Assembly (NCBI RefSeq): GCF_031458255.1
Contig: NZ_JAVDYC010000001.1
Coordinates: 8,666,501-8,730,500, forward strand
Length of the DNA: 64,000 nt
Direction: 5' to 3'
Source: Catenuloplanes niger
Lineage (GTDB): Bacteria; Actinomycetota; Actinomycetes; Mycobacteriales; Micromonosporaceae
The position numbers and the translations under genes were made by a program. This document shows positions 51,049 to 60,320 of this stretch, piece after piece. Every line of letters starts with the position of its first letter. Position 1 is the first letter of the stretch. Below the pieces are notes generated by a model. The model was not told the origin of the DNA, did not search any database, and worked only from the letters and a program-made list of their open reading frames with translations.

Positions 51049-52131
51049 GTGGAGATCGTGCACGTCGCCGGCCACTACCCGCCCCACCTCGGCGGCGAGG
51101 AACTGGTCGCGCAGCGGCTCGCCGAGCTGCAGGCCGCCCGGCACCGGGTCACCGTCTACACGTCCGCGAGCGACGGCGCGCCGCCGGACGAACGGCACGG
51201 GAACCTGCGCGTGGTCCGGGACCGCGCGCTGCCGGTCGGCAACACGCCGGTGATCCCGGCGCTGCCCGGCCGGCTGCGGCGGCACACCCCGGTGCCGGAC
51301 GTGCTGCACGTGCACGGCGGCCTGGCCGTGCTGCCGGAGATGGTGCGCTTCGCGGCCCACCGCCGCCGGATCCCGTACGTGGTGCACGTCCACCTCATGG
51401 TGCGCCCGTCGTCCGCGGCCGGGCAGGTGCTGCTCGCGCCGTACCTGCGGCACCTGTACGCCCGGTTCCTGCGCGCGGCGGACGCGGTCATCTGCCTGAC
51501 CGGCGCGATGCGGGCGGAACTCGCCGACGCGTTCGGCGTCGACGACACCCGGATCGCGGTGGTACGCAACGGAGTCGACCGGGACCGGTTCGCGCCGGGC
51601 TCGTTCGCCGACCGGGCCGACCGGACGCTGCTGTTCGCCGGCCGGCTCACCGCGCAGAAGGACCCGCTCGCCGCCGTGGAGGCGATGCGCACCATGCCGC
51701 CGGACGTGTCGCTGCGCATCGCCGGCGACGGCCCGCTGCGCGACGCGGTCGCCCGCCGGGTGTCCGAGCTGGGCCTGCGGACCGTGACCATGCTCGGCCG
51801 GCTCGACGCGCCCGCGCTCGCCGAGGAGTACCGCCGGGCCACCGCGGTGCTGATGCCGTCCACCCACGAAGGGCTGCCGCTGGTGCTGCTGGAGGCGATG
51901 AGCACCGGCGCGCCGGTGGTCTGCACCGCGCTGCCGGAACTGGTCGAGGCCGGCGGCGACGCGGTCCTCGCGGTGCGCCGGCCCGCGTTCGGCGCGGCGA
52001 TCCGCGCGCTGCTGGCCGACCCCGGCCGGCGGGCCGTGCTGTCCCGCGCGGCCGCGCGCCGGGCCGCGGACTTCACCTGGACGGCCACGACCGACGCGGT
52101 CGAGCGCGTCTACCGGCGGGTGCGCGGATGA
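51049..52131 (+). CDS. Family 4 glycosyltransferase
   Basis: The 360-residue GT-B protein opens IVHVAGHYPPHLGGEELVAQ and has TLLFAGRLTAQKDPLAAVEA, LRIAGDGPLRDAV and the donor-site segment MPSTHEGLPLVLLEAMSTGA with E-x7-E. It is distinct from the GT4 two genes earlier, so the repeat unit probably contains several different linkages. GTG start one base after the upstream stop; its stop overlaps the following ATG (ATGA). Confidence 0.87.
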   Translation: MEIVHVAGHYPPHLGGEELVAQRLAELQAARHRVTVYTSASDGAPPDERHGNLRVVRDRALPVGNTPVIPALPGRLRRHTPVPDVLHVHGGLAVLPEMVRFAAHRRRIPYVVHVHLMVRPSSAAGQVLLAPYLRHLYARFLRAADAVICLTGAMRAELADAFGVDDTRIAVVRNGVDRDRFAPGSFADRADRTLLFAGRLTAQKDPLAAVEAMRTMPPDVSLRIAGDGPLRDAVARRVSELGLRTVTMLGRLDAPALAEEYRRATAVLMPSTHEGLPLVLLEAMSTGAPVVCTALPELVEAGGDAVLAVRRPAFGAAIRALLADPGRRAVLSRAAARRAADFTWTATTDAVERVYRRVRG

Positions 52132-54572
52132 CGCTCACGCTGCAGCGCCCGGTCGCGGCACCACCCCGGCGCGCGTTCCCGGCGCTGCCCGTGGTGGCGC
52201 TGACCGCGCTGGTGCTGCTGCACGCGCTGGTGCTGGCCGGCGCGCCGGCCGTGCCGCGCACCGCGGTCGGGCTGCCGCTGGTCGTGCTGCTGCCCGGCGC
52301 GCTGCTGCTGCGCGCCCTCGGCGTCCGGCGGCGCGGCGTCGAGCTGCTCTTCCTCGCGGTCGTGATGTCGCTGGCGGTGCTGCTGGCGACCGCGACCGCG
52401 CTGGCACTCGCGGGCCGGCTCAGCCCGCTCGACTGCCTGATCGGATTGGACCTCACCCTGGTGGTGCTGGCTGTGGCGGCTGCGGTGCGCGGTCGCCATC
52501 ACGCCCGTGCCGGCGAGGACGGCCGGGTGCCGGTGGGTCGGAGCCCGGCCCCGGTCGTCCTCGTGACCGCGGCCACGGTCGGTGCCGGCGCGGTGGCCGT
52601 GCTGCTCGCGGCGCTCGGCGCGGCGCGGCTCAACGCCGGTGACGGGCCGCAGGTGTCGCTCGCCGCGCTCGCGGCCGTGCTGGCCGCGGTGGCCGGTGCG
52701 GCGCACGCGGCCGGCCGGCGCCGCACCGGGGTCGCGGTGACCGCGCTGTACCTCGCCGGGCTCGCCGTGCTGCTCGGCACGTCGCTGCGCGGCACCGGCG
52801 TGACCGGCCACGACATCAAGATCGAGTACCACGTGCTGGTGGACGTGCTGGAGGCCGGGCGATGGCGGCCCGGCGGCACCTACCCGGGCTACAACTCCTG
52901 CCTGAGCCTGACCACGCTGCCGGCGTTCCTCACCCGGCTGTTCGGGACGGCGCCGCTGGACGTGTTCCGGGTCGTCTACCAGCTGATCTTCGCGCTCGCC
53001 CCGGTCGGCGCGTTCCTGCTGGCCCGGCGCCTGCTGCCACCGGTCGCCGCGGTGCTCGCGGCCGGGCTGTTCATCGCGTTCCCCACGTTCGTCAACGACA
53101 TGCCGATGCTGAACCGGCAGGAGCTGGCGCTGCTGTTCTTCCTGGTGCTGCTGCTCGCGCTGCTGGACGCCCGCGGGCCGCGCGGCCCCCGGATCGCGCT
53201 GCTGCTGATCGCGGCCGCCGGGCTGACCGTGTCGCACTACTCCAGCACCGCGGTCGCGGTGGCGCTGCTGTCCGTCGCGGCGACACTGCGGCTGATCCGC
53301 CGGCGGGTGCCCGCCACCACGGACGGCGTGCGCCGGCCACCGGCGCTGGCGTGGCCGGCCGGGGCGCTGGCCGTGATGCTGGTCGGCTGGGCGGTCTGCA
53401 CCGGCAGCGCGCCCGCGTTCGCGACCGGGCTGGCCGAGACCGGCCGGGCGATCGGCGCCCGCGCGGCCGTCCTGTCCGACTCCACCCGCTATCTGCGCCC
53501 CGGCACGGACGCACCGGACGACCGGGCCGCGCTGACGTCCTATGTGGAGGTGCTCGGCGCCGAGCGGGAACTGGCACCGGACGCGGCCTGCCCGCCCACG
53601 GTGCTGCCGGCCGACGCGCTGCCGCCGACCGGGCTCGGCCGCTCCCTCCAGGCCCCCGGTGCCGCGAACACGCTGCTGCGGCAGGCGGCGATGCTGCTGT
53701 TCCTGGGCGGCGCGGTGGCCGGCTGCGCGCTGCTCTGGTGGCGCTCACGCCGCACCGGGCCACCCACGAACCGCGCGATCGGCACCGGATCGGGAGGCGC
53801 CGCGGACCCGGCCGGATCGTTCCCGAGCGGTCGCGCCGGGACCGTCGTGGGCCGTGGCGCGTCCCTCACGAGCCGGGTGCGCGACGCCGGGCTGCTCCCG
53901 CGCCGCGGCCGGCACGCCGGGTCCGTCACGAGCGGGGGACCGCACGGAGCGCGGCCCACGGTCCGGGTCGCCGCCGAACTCGGCACGGCCGCGCTGGTGC
54001 TGCTCGGCGTCGCCGTGATCGCACCGCAGATCACCGACTCCTACGGGCTGCTGCGCCTCTACCAGCAGATGCTGCCGCTGCTCGGCGCGGCCGCGCTGCT
54101 GGCGCTGTGCGCGCTGCCCGGCCTGACGGCGACCGCGCGGTCCGGCCTGGCGACCGCGCTCGTCATCGTGGTGCTCGCCTCCACCAGCGGCCTCGTTCCG
54201 CGGCTGACCGGCGGATACCCGCCACAACTGAACCTCGCCGACGCCGGGCCCTACTACCACGCCTGGTACGCCACGGACGCGCACGCCCGCGACGCCGCCG
54301 CCGTCGAACGCGCGCTGCCACCCGGCGCGCCGCTGCTCGCCGACAGCCGGGTGTCCGCGCTGCTGCGCACCTACACGGAGCTGGAGCCGGTCGAGGGCAT
54401 CGCGCCCGGCGTGCTCTGGCGCGACGCCTACCTGGCCGTCCGCGCGGACGGCGTGACCACCGCGGTGATCGGCGAACGGGTGGTGCGCTACACCTATCCG
54501 CCGGGCTGCCTGACCGGCGGGCGCACGCTGCTCGCCACCGCCGGCAGCCTCCAGGTGTGGAGCCCCGCATGA
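52128..54572 (+). CDS. Large polytopic membrane protein, candidate polymerase or GT-C-type transferase
   Basis: The 814-residue protein has roughly 14-16 hydrophobic helices. A conserved-looking loop HDIKIEYHVLVDVLEAGRWR with YPGYNSCLSL and an inter-helix FPTFVNDMPMLNRQELALLF and SHYSSTAVAV resemble DUF2206-like or GT-C membrane proteins, in which acidic loop residues face the outside. A hydrophilic cytosolic-type insert (about residues 545-610) is low in complexity. In this operon it could polymerise repeat units or add a sugar outside. No canonical Wzy signature was identified. The ATG overlaps the previous stop. Confidence 0.65.
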   Translation: MTLTLQRPVAAPPRRAFPALPVVALTALVLLHALVLAGAPAVPRTAVGLPLVVLLPGALLLRALGVRRRGVELLFLAVVMSLAVLLATATALALAGRLSPLDCLIGLDLTLVVLAVAAAVRGRHHARAGEDGRVPVGRSPAPVVLVTAATVGAGAVAVLLAALGAARLNAGDGPQVSLAALAAVLAAVAGAAHAAGRRRTGVAVTALYLAGLAVLLGTSLRGTGVTGHDIKIEYHVLVDVLEAGRWRPGGTYPGYNSCLSLTTLPAFLTRLFGTAPLDVFRVVYQLIFALAPVGAFLLARRLLPPVAAVLAAGLFIAFPTFVNDMPMLNRQELALLFFLVLLLALLDARGPRGPRIALLLIAAAGLTVSHYSSTAVAVALLSVAATLRLIRRRVPATTDGVRRPPALAWPAGALAVMLVGWAVCTGSAPAFATGLAETGRAIGARAAVLSDSTRYLRPGTDAPDDRAALTSYVEVLGAERELAPDAACPPTVLPADALPPTGLGRSLQAPGAANTLLRQAAMLLFLGGAVAGCALLWWRSRRTGPPTNRAIGTGSGGAADPAGSFPSGRAGTVVGRGASLTSRVRDAGLLPRRGRHAGSVTSGGPHGARPTVRVAAELGTAALVLLGVAVIAPQITDSYGLLRLYQQMLPLLGAAALLALCALPGLTATARSGLATALVIVVLASTSGLVPRLTGGYPPQLNLADAGPYYHAWYATDAHARDAAAVERALPPGAPLLADSRVSALLRTYTELEPVEGIAPGVLWRDAYLAVRADGVTTAVIGERVVRYTYPPGCLTGGRTLLATAGSLQVWSPA

Positions 54573-57500
54573 GCGCCGCCGTCCGCATCCTGCACGTGAT
54601 CAACCTGGGTACCACGTGCGGTGGCGCCGAGCGCCTCGCGGCCGCGCTCGCCGCCGTGCAACGCGACCGGGGCCACCAGGTCCGGGTGCTGTCCAGCGAC
54701 CGGGACGGCGACGGCGTCCGGTTCAGCGACGTCACCTGGCCGCAGCGCACCGGCGGGCCGTGGTGGCGCCGCCTCGCCGGCCTGGTCCGCAACCCGGCCG
54801 CCGCGGACGCGCTCGTCGCCGAGGTCCGGCAGTGGCGCCCGGACGTGGTCCACCTGCACACGGTCGGCCTGCTCTCGCCGAGCGCGCTGCGGGCGCTCGC
54901 CGGCGTGCCGACCGTCCACACGCTGCACGGGCCGGAGCCGTTCCTGCGCCGCACCGCCCGGTACTGCATGCCGGCCGCCTACCAGCGGCCCGACTCCCCG
55001 GCCCGGCTCACCTGGCGCGGCCGGCTCTGGCTGCTGCTGATCTCGGTGCTGCTCGGCCCGCTCTGGCGGCGCGCGCTGCGCGTCGTCGACCTGCGGATCG
55101 CGCCGAGCCGCTACATCGCCGGCCTGGCCGGCGGCCCGACCGTGATCGTGCCGAACGGCCTCACCACCGTGACACCGGCCTTCACGCCGACCGCGCCGGT
55201 GGCCTTCACGCCAACCGCGCCGGTGGCCTTCACGCCGACCGCGCCGGTGGCCTTCACGCCAATCGCGCCGGCGGCCTCCGTGCCGGCCGTATCGGCGGCT
55301 TCTGCCGGCGGAGTCCCGGCGGTTCCGGTGCGGGCACCTGCGGTACCCACCCCGACCGCCGCTCTCGTTCCGCCCGCGGTCCCCACTCCGCCCGCGGGCC
55401 CGGCGGCGGGACCGGAGCCGGGCCCGGCCACGGCGGACGACGGCTCGGGACCGGACCGGGCCGGCGGCCGCGTGGTGTTCGCGGGCCGGCTCGTACCCGC
55501 GAAGGGTCCTCAGGTTCTGGTGGAGGCCGTGCCGCGGCTGCTGGAGATCGCACCCGGCGCGCGCGTCACGATCTGCGGCGACGGGCCGCTGCTGCCGTCG
55601 CTGCGCCGCCGCATCGACGAACTCGGCGTCGGCCACGCGGTCGAGCTGACCGGCTGGCTCGACCCGGCCGCCGTCGCCGCCCGGATCGCCGCGGCGGACG
55701 TGGTCGCCGTACCGTCGATCTGGCCCGAGGGTTTCGGGCTGACCTGTCTCGAGGCGCTCGCCGCCGGCCGGGCCGTGGTCGCCTCCGACGTCGGCGCGCT
55801 CGGTGAGCTGATCACGCCGGGCCGCACCGGCCTGCTGGTCCCGGCGGGCAACCCGGACGCGCTCGCCGGCGCGGCCGGGCTGCTGCTCGGCAACGCGCCG
55901 CTGCGCGACCGGCTCGGCACGGCCGGGCGCGCGCTGAGCGACGACTTCGGCATGGCCGCGCACCACACCGCGGTCCTCACCGCCTACACGACCGCGATGA
56001 CCCGCGAACCCGCCCGCGCCGGCGTCCTGGCCCGGCTGCGGGACGACAGCCTGCTGCGCAACTCCGTGATGCTGCTCGCCGCCACCGTCGCGCTGGCCGG
56101 CGGCGGGTTCGTGTTCTGGCAGATGGTGGCGCGGCTGTTCACCCCAGCCGCGGTCGGCGAGGCCAGCGCGCTGATCTCCGTCTCCACGCTGCTGGCCAAC
56201 GTCGCGCTGCTCGGCATGAACAACTCGCTGATCCGCTACCTGGACCGGTGGCCTGACCCGGCCCGCACGGTCAACACCGGCGTGTTCCTGGTCGCCGCCG
56301 CCGCGACCGCCGGCGCGACCGGGTTCGTGCTGGCCGCGCCGGTGCTGCTGCCCGGCGTCGCGGCCGAGCTGACCCCGGCCCGGTCGGCCGTGTTCGTGGC
56401 GCTGACCGTGGCCGCCGCGCTCGGCATGCTCTACGACAACGTGTTCGTGGCGCTGCGGCGGACCGGGCACATCCTGTCCCGCAACGTGCTGGTCGTGGCG
56501 CTGCGGCTGGTCCTGCCCGGGCTGCTGGCCGGGCTGGGCGCGTTCGGTGTGTTCGGCGCGTACTGGCTGGCGTTCGCGGTCGCGCTGGTGCCGAACCTGG
56601 TGGTGCTCGGCCGGACGTTCCGGTTGCGGGCGGCCGGCAGCGTGCGGCGGCTGCGCGACATGTGGCGGTACTCGATCGGCACGCACCTGTCGTCGATCAT
56701 CCTGATGCTGCCGACGCTGCTGATGCCGGCGCTGGTCACCGCGCGCGCCGGTGCGGAGGCCGCCGGCCGGTTCTACATCGCGGCGCTGGTCGCCAGCGTG
56801 CTGCTGTTCGTGCCGCAGGCGGTCGGCCGGGGACTGTTCGCGGAGGCGCAGGCGGACGGCGGGCGGGCCGGCGACCACCTGCCCCGCGTGCTGCGGCTGA
56901 CCGCGCTGACCCAGCTGCCGCTGCTGGTGTTGCTGATCGTGGCCGGCTGGCCGCTGCTGCGCGTGTTCGGCGACGTGTACGCGGACGCGTACCCGCTGCT
57001 GATCCTGCTCGCGGTCGCGAACGCGCTGAACTCGGTCGGCTACGTGGGCAGCACGCTGCTGCTGGTCGCCGGCCGAACCCGGCTGCTGTGCCTGCTCTCC
57101 GGCGCCGCCTACGGGATCGCCGTGGCCGGCGGCTGGCTGGTCGCGCCGTACGGCCTGCTCTGGATCGGCGGCGCTCTGCTGGCCGGCGAGATCGTGCTCG
57201 CGGCCGGTTACACCTGGGTGATCCACACCGCGGTCCGCGACGGCCGGCGCCGCACGGCGGCCGCGAACGGCTGCGATCCGGCGGTCGCGAACGGCCGCGA
57301 TCCGGCGGTGGCCGTGGATGACCGCGGGCGGACGGCGGCCGCGGAGAGCTCCGAGCGGAATCCGACCGTCGCAGGTCGGGAGTGGACGGACGGGGCGGAA
57401 GGCCGACAGCGGCCGGCGGCGACGGGTGGCCGGGAACCGACAGCGGCGGCCGACCGTCGGGAGCGGACATCGACGTCGCACGGTCGTGAGTGGACCGAGT

Positions 57501-57589
57501 CGGACGGCCCGGCACCGGCGGCAGCGGACGACCGGCCGGGCGGCCCGGATCGCTCGGTGGCGGACCGCGACCGGCGGGGCCGACGGTGA
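54569..57589 (+). CDS. Fusion of a family 4 glycosyltransferase with a Wzx/MOP-type oligosaccharide flippase
   Basis: The 1006-residue protein starts with a GT-B glycosyltransferase: RILHVINLGTTCGGAERLAA, then after a repeat-rich insert (about residues 200-300) RVVFAGRLVPAKGPQVLVEA, VTICGDGPLLPSL and PSIWPEGFGLTCLEALAAGR. From about residue 485 it continues into a 12-helix MOP-superfamily flippase (LLRNSVMLLAATVALAGGGF; RLFTPAAVGEASALISVSTL; SIGTHLSSIILMLPTLLMPA), then a hydrophilic, repeat-like tail of about 110 residues. Joining the last transferase to the flippase would hand the finished lipid-linked unit straight to export. The ATG overlaps the previous stop. No frameshift is needed; the fusion is in one frame. 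Confidence 0.85.
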   Translation: MSAAVRILHVINLGTTCGGAERLAAALAAVQRDRGHQVRVLSSDRDGDGVRFSDVTWPQRTGGPWWRRLAGLVRNPAAADALVAEVRQWRPDVVHLHTVGLLSPSALRALAGVPTVHTLHGPEPFLRRTARYCMPAAYQRPDSPARLTWRGRLWLLLISVLLGPLWRRALRVVDLRIAPSRYIAGLAGGPTVIVPNGLTTVTPAFTPTAPVAFTPTAPVAFTPTAPVAFTPIAPAASVPAVSAASAGGVPAVPVRAPAVPTPTAALVPPAVPTPPAGPAAGPEPGPATADDGSGPDRAGGRVVFAGRLVPAKGPQVLVEAVPRLLEIAPGARVTICGDGPLLPSLRRRIDELGVGHAVELTGWLDPAAVAARIAAADVVAVPSIWPEGFGLTCLEALAAGRAVVASDVGALGELITPGRTGLLVPAGNPDALAGAAGLLLGNAPLRDRLGTAGRALSDDFGMAAHHTAVLTAYTTAMTREPARAGVLARLRDDSLLRNSVMLLAATVALAGGGFVFWQMVARLFTPAAVGEASALISVSTLLANVALLGMNNSLIRYLDRWPDPARTVNTGVFLVAAAATAGATGFVLAAPVLLPGVAAELTPARSAVFVALTVAAALGMLYDNVFVALRRTGHILSRNVLVVALRLVLPGLLAGLGAFGVFGAYWLAFAVALVPNLVVLGRTFRLRAAGSVRRLRDMWRYSIGTHLSSIILMLPTLLMPALVTARAGAEAAGRFYIAALVASVLLFVPQAVGRGLFAEAQADGGRAGDHLPRVLRLTALTQLPLLVLLIVAGWPLLRVFGDVYADAYPLLILLAVANALNSVGYVGSTLLLVAGRTRLLCLLSGAAYGIAVAGGWLVAPYGLLWIGGALLAGEIVLAAGYTWVIHTAVRDGRRRTAAANGCDPAVANGRDPAVAVDDRGRTAAAESSERNPTVAGREWTDGAEGRQRPAATGGREPTAAADRRERTSTSHGREWTESDGPAPAAADDRPGGPDRSVADRDRRGRR
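55177..55272 (+). repeat. Four 24-bp coding repeats inside the glycosyltransferase
   Basis: Units GGCCTTCACGCC(G/A)A(C/T)CGCGCCGG(T/C) encode an eight-residue FTPTAPVA repeat, with units 1 and 3 identical. They lie between the two Rossmann domains of the GT-B fold. Confidence 0.85.
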
Positions 57590-57665
57590 GTCGCGACCGG
57601 CCGGGGCCGATGGTGAGCCGCGACCGGCCGGGGCCGACGGTGAGCCGAAACCGGCGGGGCCGGCC
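57585..57665 (+). repeat. Three 27-bp repeats across the fusion-gene stop
   Basis: Units of 27 bp starting GGTGAG(T/C)CG, each with a CCGG(CC)GGGGCC core, span the end of the fusion gene and the space before the deacetylase. The fusion stop codon is the TGA of unit 1. The third unit is more diverged. Confidence 0.8.
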
Positions 57666-58481
57666 GTGAGCGGCCGGCCCGGCTCCCCGGTGCGGGGCGT
57701 CGCCCGGCGTCTGGTGCAGGCGTCCGGGACGCGCTGGCGCCGCCGGGTCGCCGCGCGCGCGGCCGACGCCACGGACACGCTCACCGGCCGCGCGCTGATG
57801 GTCCTCGCCCCGCACCCGGACGACGAGACGTTCGGCTGCGGCGCGCTGATCGCCCGTGCCCGCGCGAACGGCGACCCGGTCACCGTGGTCGTGGCCACCG
57901 ACGGCGCCCGCAGCACCACGTCGGCCCGGCTCAGCGCCACCGGCCTGGCCCGGCTGCGCACCGGCGAGCTGCACGCGGCCTGCACCGAGCTGGGCGTGAC
58001 CGACGTGGTCCAGCTCGGCTTCCCGGACGGCACGCTGACCGCGAACCGGGACGCGCTCACCGCACGGCTGGGCGCGCTGTTCGAGGACCGCCGCCCCGGC
58101 CACGTGCTGCTGCCGTGCCGCGAGGACGCGCACCCGGACCACCGGGCGCTGCACCACGCCGGGCTGGCCGCCGGGCCGGTGCGCGCGTTCGCGTACCCCG
58201 TCTGGGCCTGGTTCGAGGCTCCGGTCTTCCCGGCCGCCGCGGCGGCCGACCGGGCGCGGCTGTGGGCGTGGGCGGCGGCCCGCTCCGGTTGGCTGCGCGT
58301 GCCGGCCGGCCCGTTCCTGGACGCGAAACGGCAGGCGATCGCCGCCTACGCGAGCCAGACCACGAACCTGACCGGCGAGCCCGGCTGGAGCCACCTCGAC
58401 CCGCGGTTCGTGGCCGCGTTCCTCGGCCCGCACGAACTGTTCCGTGCCTTGACCTCACGCGCGGTTGAGGTTCGAGACTGA
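57666..58481 (+). CDS. PIG-L family N-deacetylase
   Basis: The 271-residue protein has the zinc-site motif APHPDDETFGCGAL near residue 48, with the AHPDD His-Asp pair, and the distal His in CREDAHPDHRALHHAG. PIG-L/LmbE enzymes remove acetyl groups from N-acetylglucosamine-type sugars. At the end of the operon it may deacetylate the polysaccharide or a precursor; there is no signal peptide, so a cytosolic precursor is more likely. The GTG directly after the 27-bp repeats is chosen; upstream in-frame sequence is repeat-encoded (ADGEPRPAG) and overlaps the fusion gene. Confidence 0.82.
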   Translation: MSGRPGSPVRGVARRLVQASGTRWRRRVAARAADATDTLTGRALMVLAPHPDDETFGCGALIARARANGDPVTVVVATDGARSTTSARLSATGLARLRTGELHAACTELGVTDVVQLGFPDGTLTANRDALTARLGALFEDRRPGHVLLPCREDAHPDHRALHHAGLAAGPVRAFAYPVWAWFEAPVFPAAAAADRARLWAWAAARSGWLRVPAGPFLDAKRQAIAAYASQTTNLTGEPGWSHLDPRFVAAFLGPHELFRALTSRAVEVRD

Positions 58482-58504
58482 CCCCCGACGAGCGAGGGGG
58501 AGAC

Positions 58505-59404
58505 ATGAAAGCAGTGCTGTACCGGCGGACCGGCGGGCCCGAGGTGCTGGAGTGGGACGACGTCGAGACGCCGCGGGCCGGCCCGGGGGAGGTGCGCGTC
58601 CGGGTGCGCGCGGCCGGCGTCCAGCCGATCGACTGTGCGGTCCGGTCCGGGTTCACCCCGGTCTGGCTGACACCGGTGCTGCCCGGCATCCCCGGCAACG
58701 AGTTCGCCGGCGTCGTCGACCAGCCCGCGGACGGCTTCGAGGTCGGCGATGAGGTGCTCGGCTTCGGGTTCACGCGCGCGGCCGCGGAGTACGTCGTGGT
58801 CCCCGCCACCCAGCTGACCGCGAAGCCGGCCGCGATGCCGTGGGAGGTCGCCGGCGGGTTCAGCGGCGCCGCCCAGACCGCCCACATCGCACACGAGCTG
58901 CTGCGTCCCGCGGCCGGCGAGACGATGCTGGTGCACGGCGCCGCCGGGGCCGTCGGCGGGGTCGCCGTCCAGCTGGCCCGCGGATCACAGGCCCGAGTCG
59001 TGGGTACGGCGAGCGCCGCCAACCAGGAGTACCTGCGCTCGCTCGGCGTCGAACCGGTCGTCTACGGTCCCGGCCTCGCCGACCGGCTCCGCGCGCTGCT
59101 GCCGGACGGCGCCGACCTGGTCCTCGACGGCGCCGGCGGCGAGGCCCTCGACGTGTCCCTGGACCTGTGCGCGGACCGCTCCCGCATCCTCACGCTGGTC
59201 GACCACGGCCGCGCCGCCGACCTCGGCATCCGTACCACGCAGAACCTGCGCTCCGCGGCCCGTCTCGCCGAGCTCGCGGCCCGCTACGCCGCCGGCGAGC
59301 TGCGCTTCCCGATCCGCCGCACCTACCCGATGCCCGACGCCGCGGCCGCGCACCGCGAGGTCGAGACCGGCCACGGCCGCGGCAAGGTCGTCCTGGTCGC
59401 ATGA
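58505..59404 (+). CDS. NADPH:quinone oxidoreductase-like MDR protein
   Basis: The 299-residue protein begins MKAVLYRRTGGPEVLEWDDV, the quinone oxidoreductase start, with GIPGNEFAGVV and the Rossmann motif MLVHGAAGAVGGVAVQLAR. Zinc ligands are absent, placing it with zinc-independent QOR/crotonyl-reductase-like MDRs. It probably reduces a quinone or enone with NADPH. The ATG follows GAGGGGGAG. It starts 23 bp after the deacetylase stop, so read-through from the polysaccharide operon is possible. Its stop overlaps the next ATG. Confidence 0.85.
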   Translation: MKAVLYRRTGGPEVLEWDDVETPRAGPGEVRVRVRAAGVQPIDCAVRSGFTPVWLTPVLPGIPGNEFAGVVDQPADGFEVGDEVLGFGFTRAAAEYVVVPATQLTAKPAAMPWEVAGGFSGAAQTAHIAHELLRPAAGETMLVHGAAGAVGGVAVQLARGSQARVVGTASAANQEYLRSLGVEPVVYGPGLADRLRALLPDGADLVLDGAGGEALDVSLDLCADRSRILTLVDHGRAADLGIRTTQNLRSAARLAELAARYAAGELRFPIRRTYPMPDAAAAHREVETGHGRGKVVLVA

Positions 59405-60279
59405 GGATCGGCGTCGTCCTGCCCTCGGTCGAGGTCCAGCGCCGCGACCGGCTGGACCTGGCCACCGCGGCCCGGCACGCCGAGGACGCGGGCCTGGACA
59501 GCGTCTGGCACGGTGACCACCTCGCGACCGGCGCGCCGACCGTGGAGTGCACCGTCGCGCTGGCCGTCGCCGCGACCGCGACCCACCGGATCGGCATCGG
59601 CGCGTCCGTGTTCGTACCGGCGCTCCGGCCGTTGGTCTGGGCCGCGAAGGCGGTCGCCGGCCTGCAACTGGTCTCCGGCGGCCGGCTGCTGCTCGGCGTC
59701 GGCTCCGGCGGCGGGCCCGCCCAGTGGGCCGCGGCCGGTGTGCCGTTCCGTGAGCGCGGCCCACGCACCGACACCGCGCTGCGCCTGCTGCCCCGCCTGC
59801 TGACCGGCGCGCCGGTGACGCTGCCGGACGGTGCGCCGGTGACGCTCGCGCCGGGCGTGCGGGTGCCGCCGCTGTGGGTCGGCAACGCCTCCGCGGTCGC
59901 GATCGACCGCGCGGCCAGGCTCGGCGACGGCTGGTTCCCGTCGCTGATCACCCCGGACGCGGTCGCGGCGGGCCGGGAACGGTTGCTCGGCACGGCATCG
60001 CGCCACCTCACGATCACGATCGGCGCGGTGGCCGCGCTCGGCGAAGCACCCGGCACGCCCACCCGCGCCGACCTGGCGGCCGGGATCGCCGCCGCCTACC
60101 GGCACACCGCCCGGGACGCCGCGGACATCCCGCTCACCGGCGGGCCGGCCGAGGCCGCGGACCGGGTGGCGCGATACGCCGCGTCCGGTGCCACCCACCT
60201 GGTCGCCGGTGTGTCCGGCCCCGACTGGCGAACCCAGGTCGACCTGCTCGCCGAGGTCCGCCGGACGGTACGCACCTGA
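59401..60279 (+). CDS. LLM-class (luciferase-like), probably F420-dependent oxidoreductase
   Basis: The 292-residue TIM-barrel protein has the family segments RIGVVLPSVEVQRRDRLDLA, AEDAGLDSVWHGDHLA, TATHRIGIGASVFVPALRPL and LGVGSGGGPAQWAAAGVPF, then VPPLWVGNASAVAIDRAARL with GDGWFPSL. The pattern fits actinobacterial F420-dependent reductases more than bacterial luciferase alpha chains. The substrate is unknown. Overlaps the quinone oxidoreductase gene by ATGA, so the two reductases are probably co-translated and may act on one substrate. Confidence 0.83.
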   Translation: MRIGVVLPSVEVQRRDRLDLATAARHAEDAGLDSVWHGDHLATGAPTVECTVALAVAATATHRIGIGASVFVPALRPLVWAAKAVAGLQLVSGGRLLLGVGSGGGPAQWAAAGVPFRERGPRTDTALRLLPRLLTGAPVTLPDGAPVTLAPGVRVPPLWVGNASAVAIDRAARLGDGWFPSLITPDAVAAGRERLLGTASRHLTITIGAVAALGEAPGTPTRADLAAGIAAAYRHTARDAADIPLTGGPAEAADRVARYAASGATHLVAGVSGPDWRTQVDLLAEVRRTVRT

Positions 60280-60291
60280 CCCGCCACCGCG

Positions 60292-60320
60292 CGCCCCGGC
60301 GGCGGCCCGCGGCCGGGGCG
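60292..60320 (+). terminator. Stem-loop after the oxidoreductase pair
   Basis: A 9-bp perfect inverted repeat (CGCCCCGGC and complement, loop 11 nt) begins 13 bp after the stop. GC-rich and without a U-tract. Confidence 0.45.

Noticed and set aside
54494-58060. A 1188-codon open frame on the minus strand
   Set aside because: Shadow of the glycosyltransferase-flippase and deacetylase genes; translation is Arg/Gln/His-rich and has no start context.
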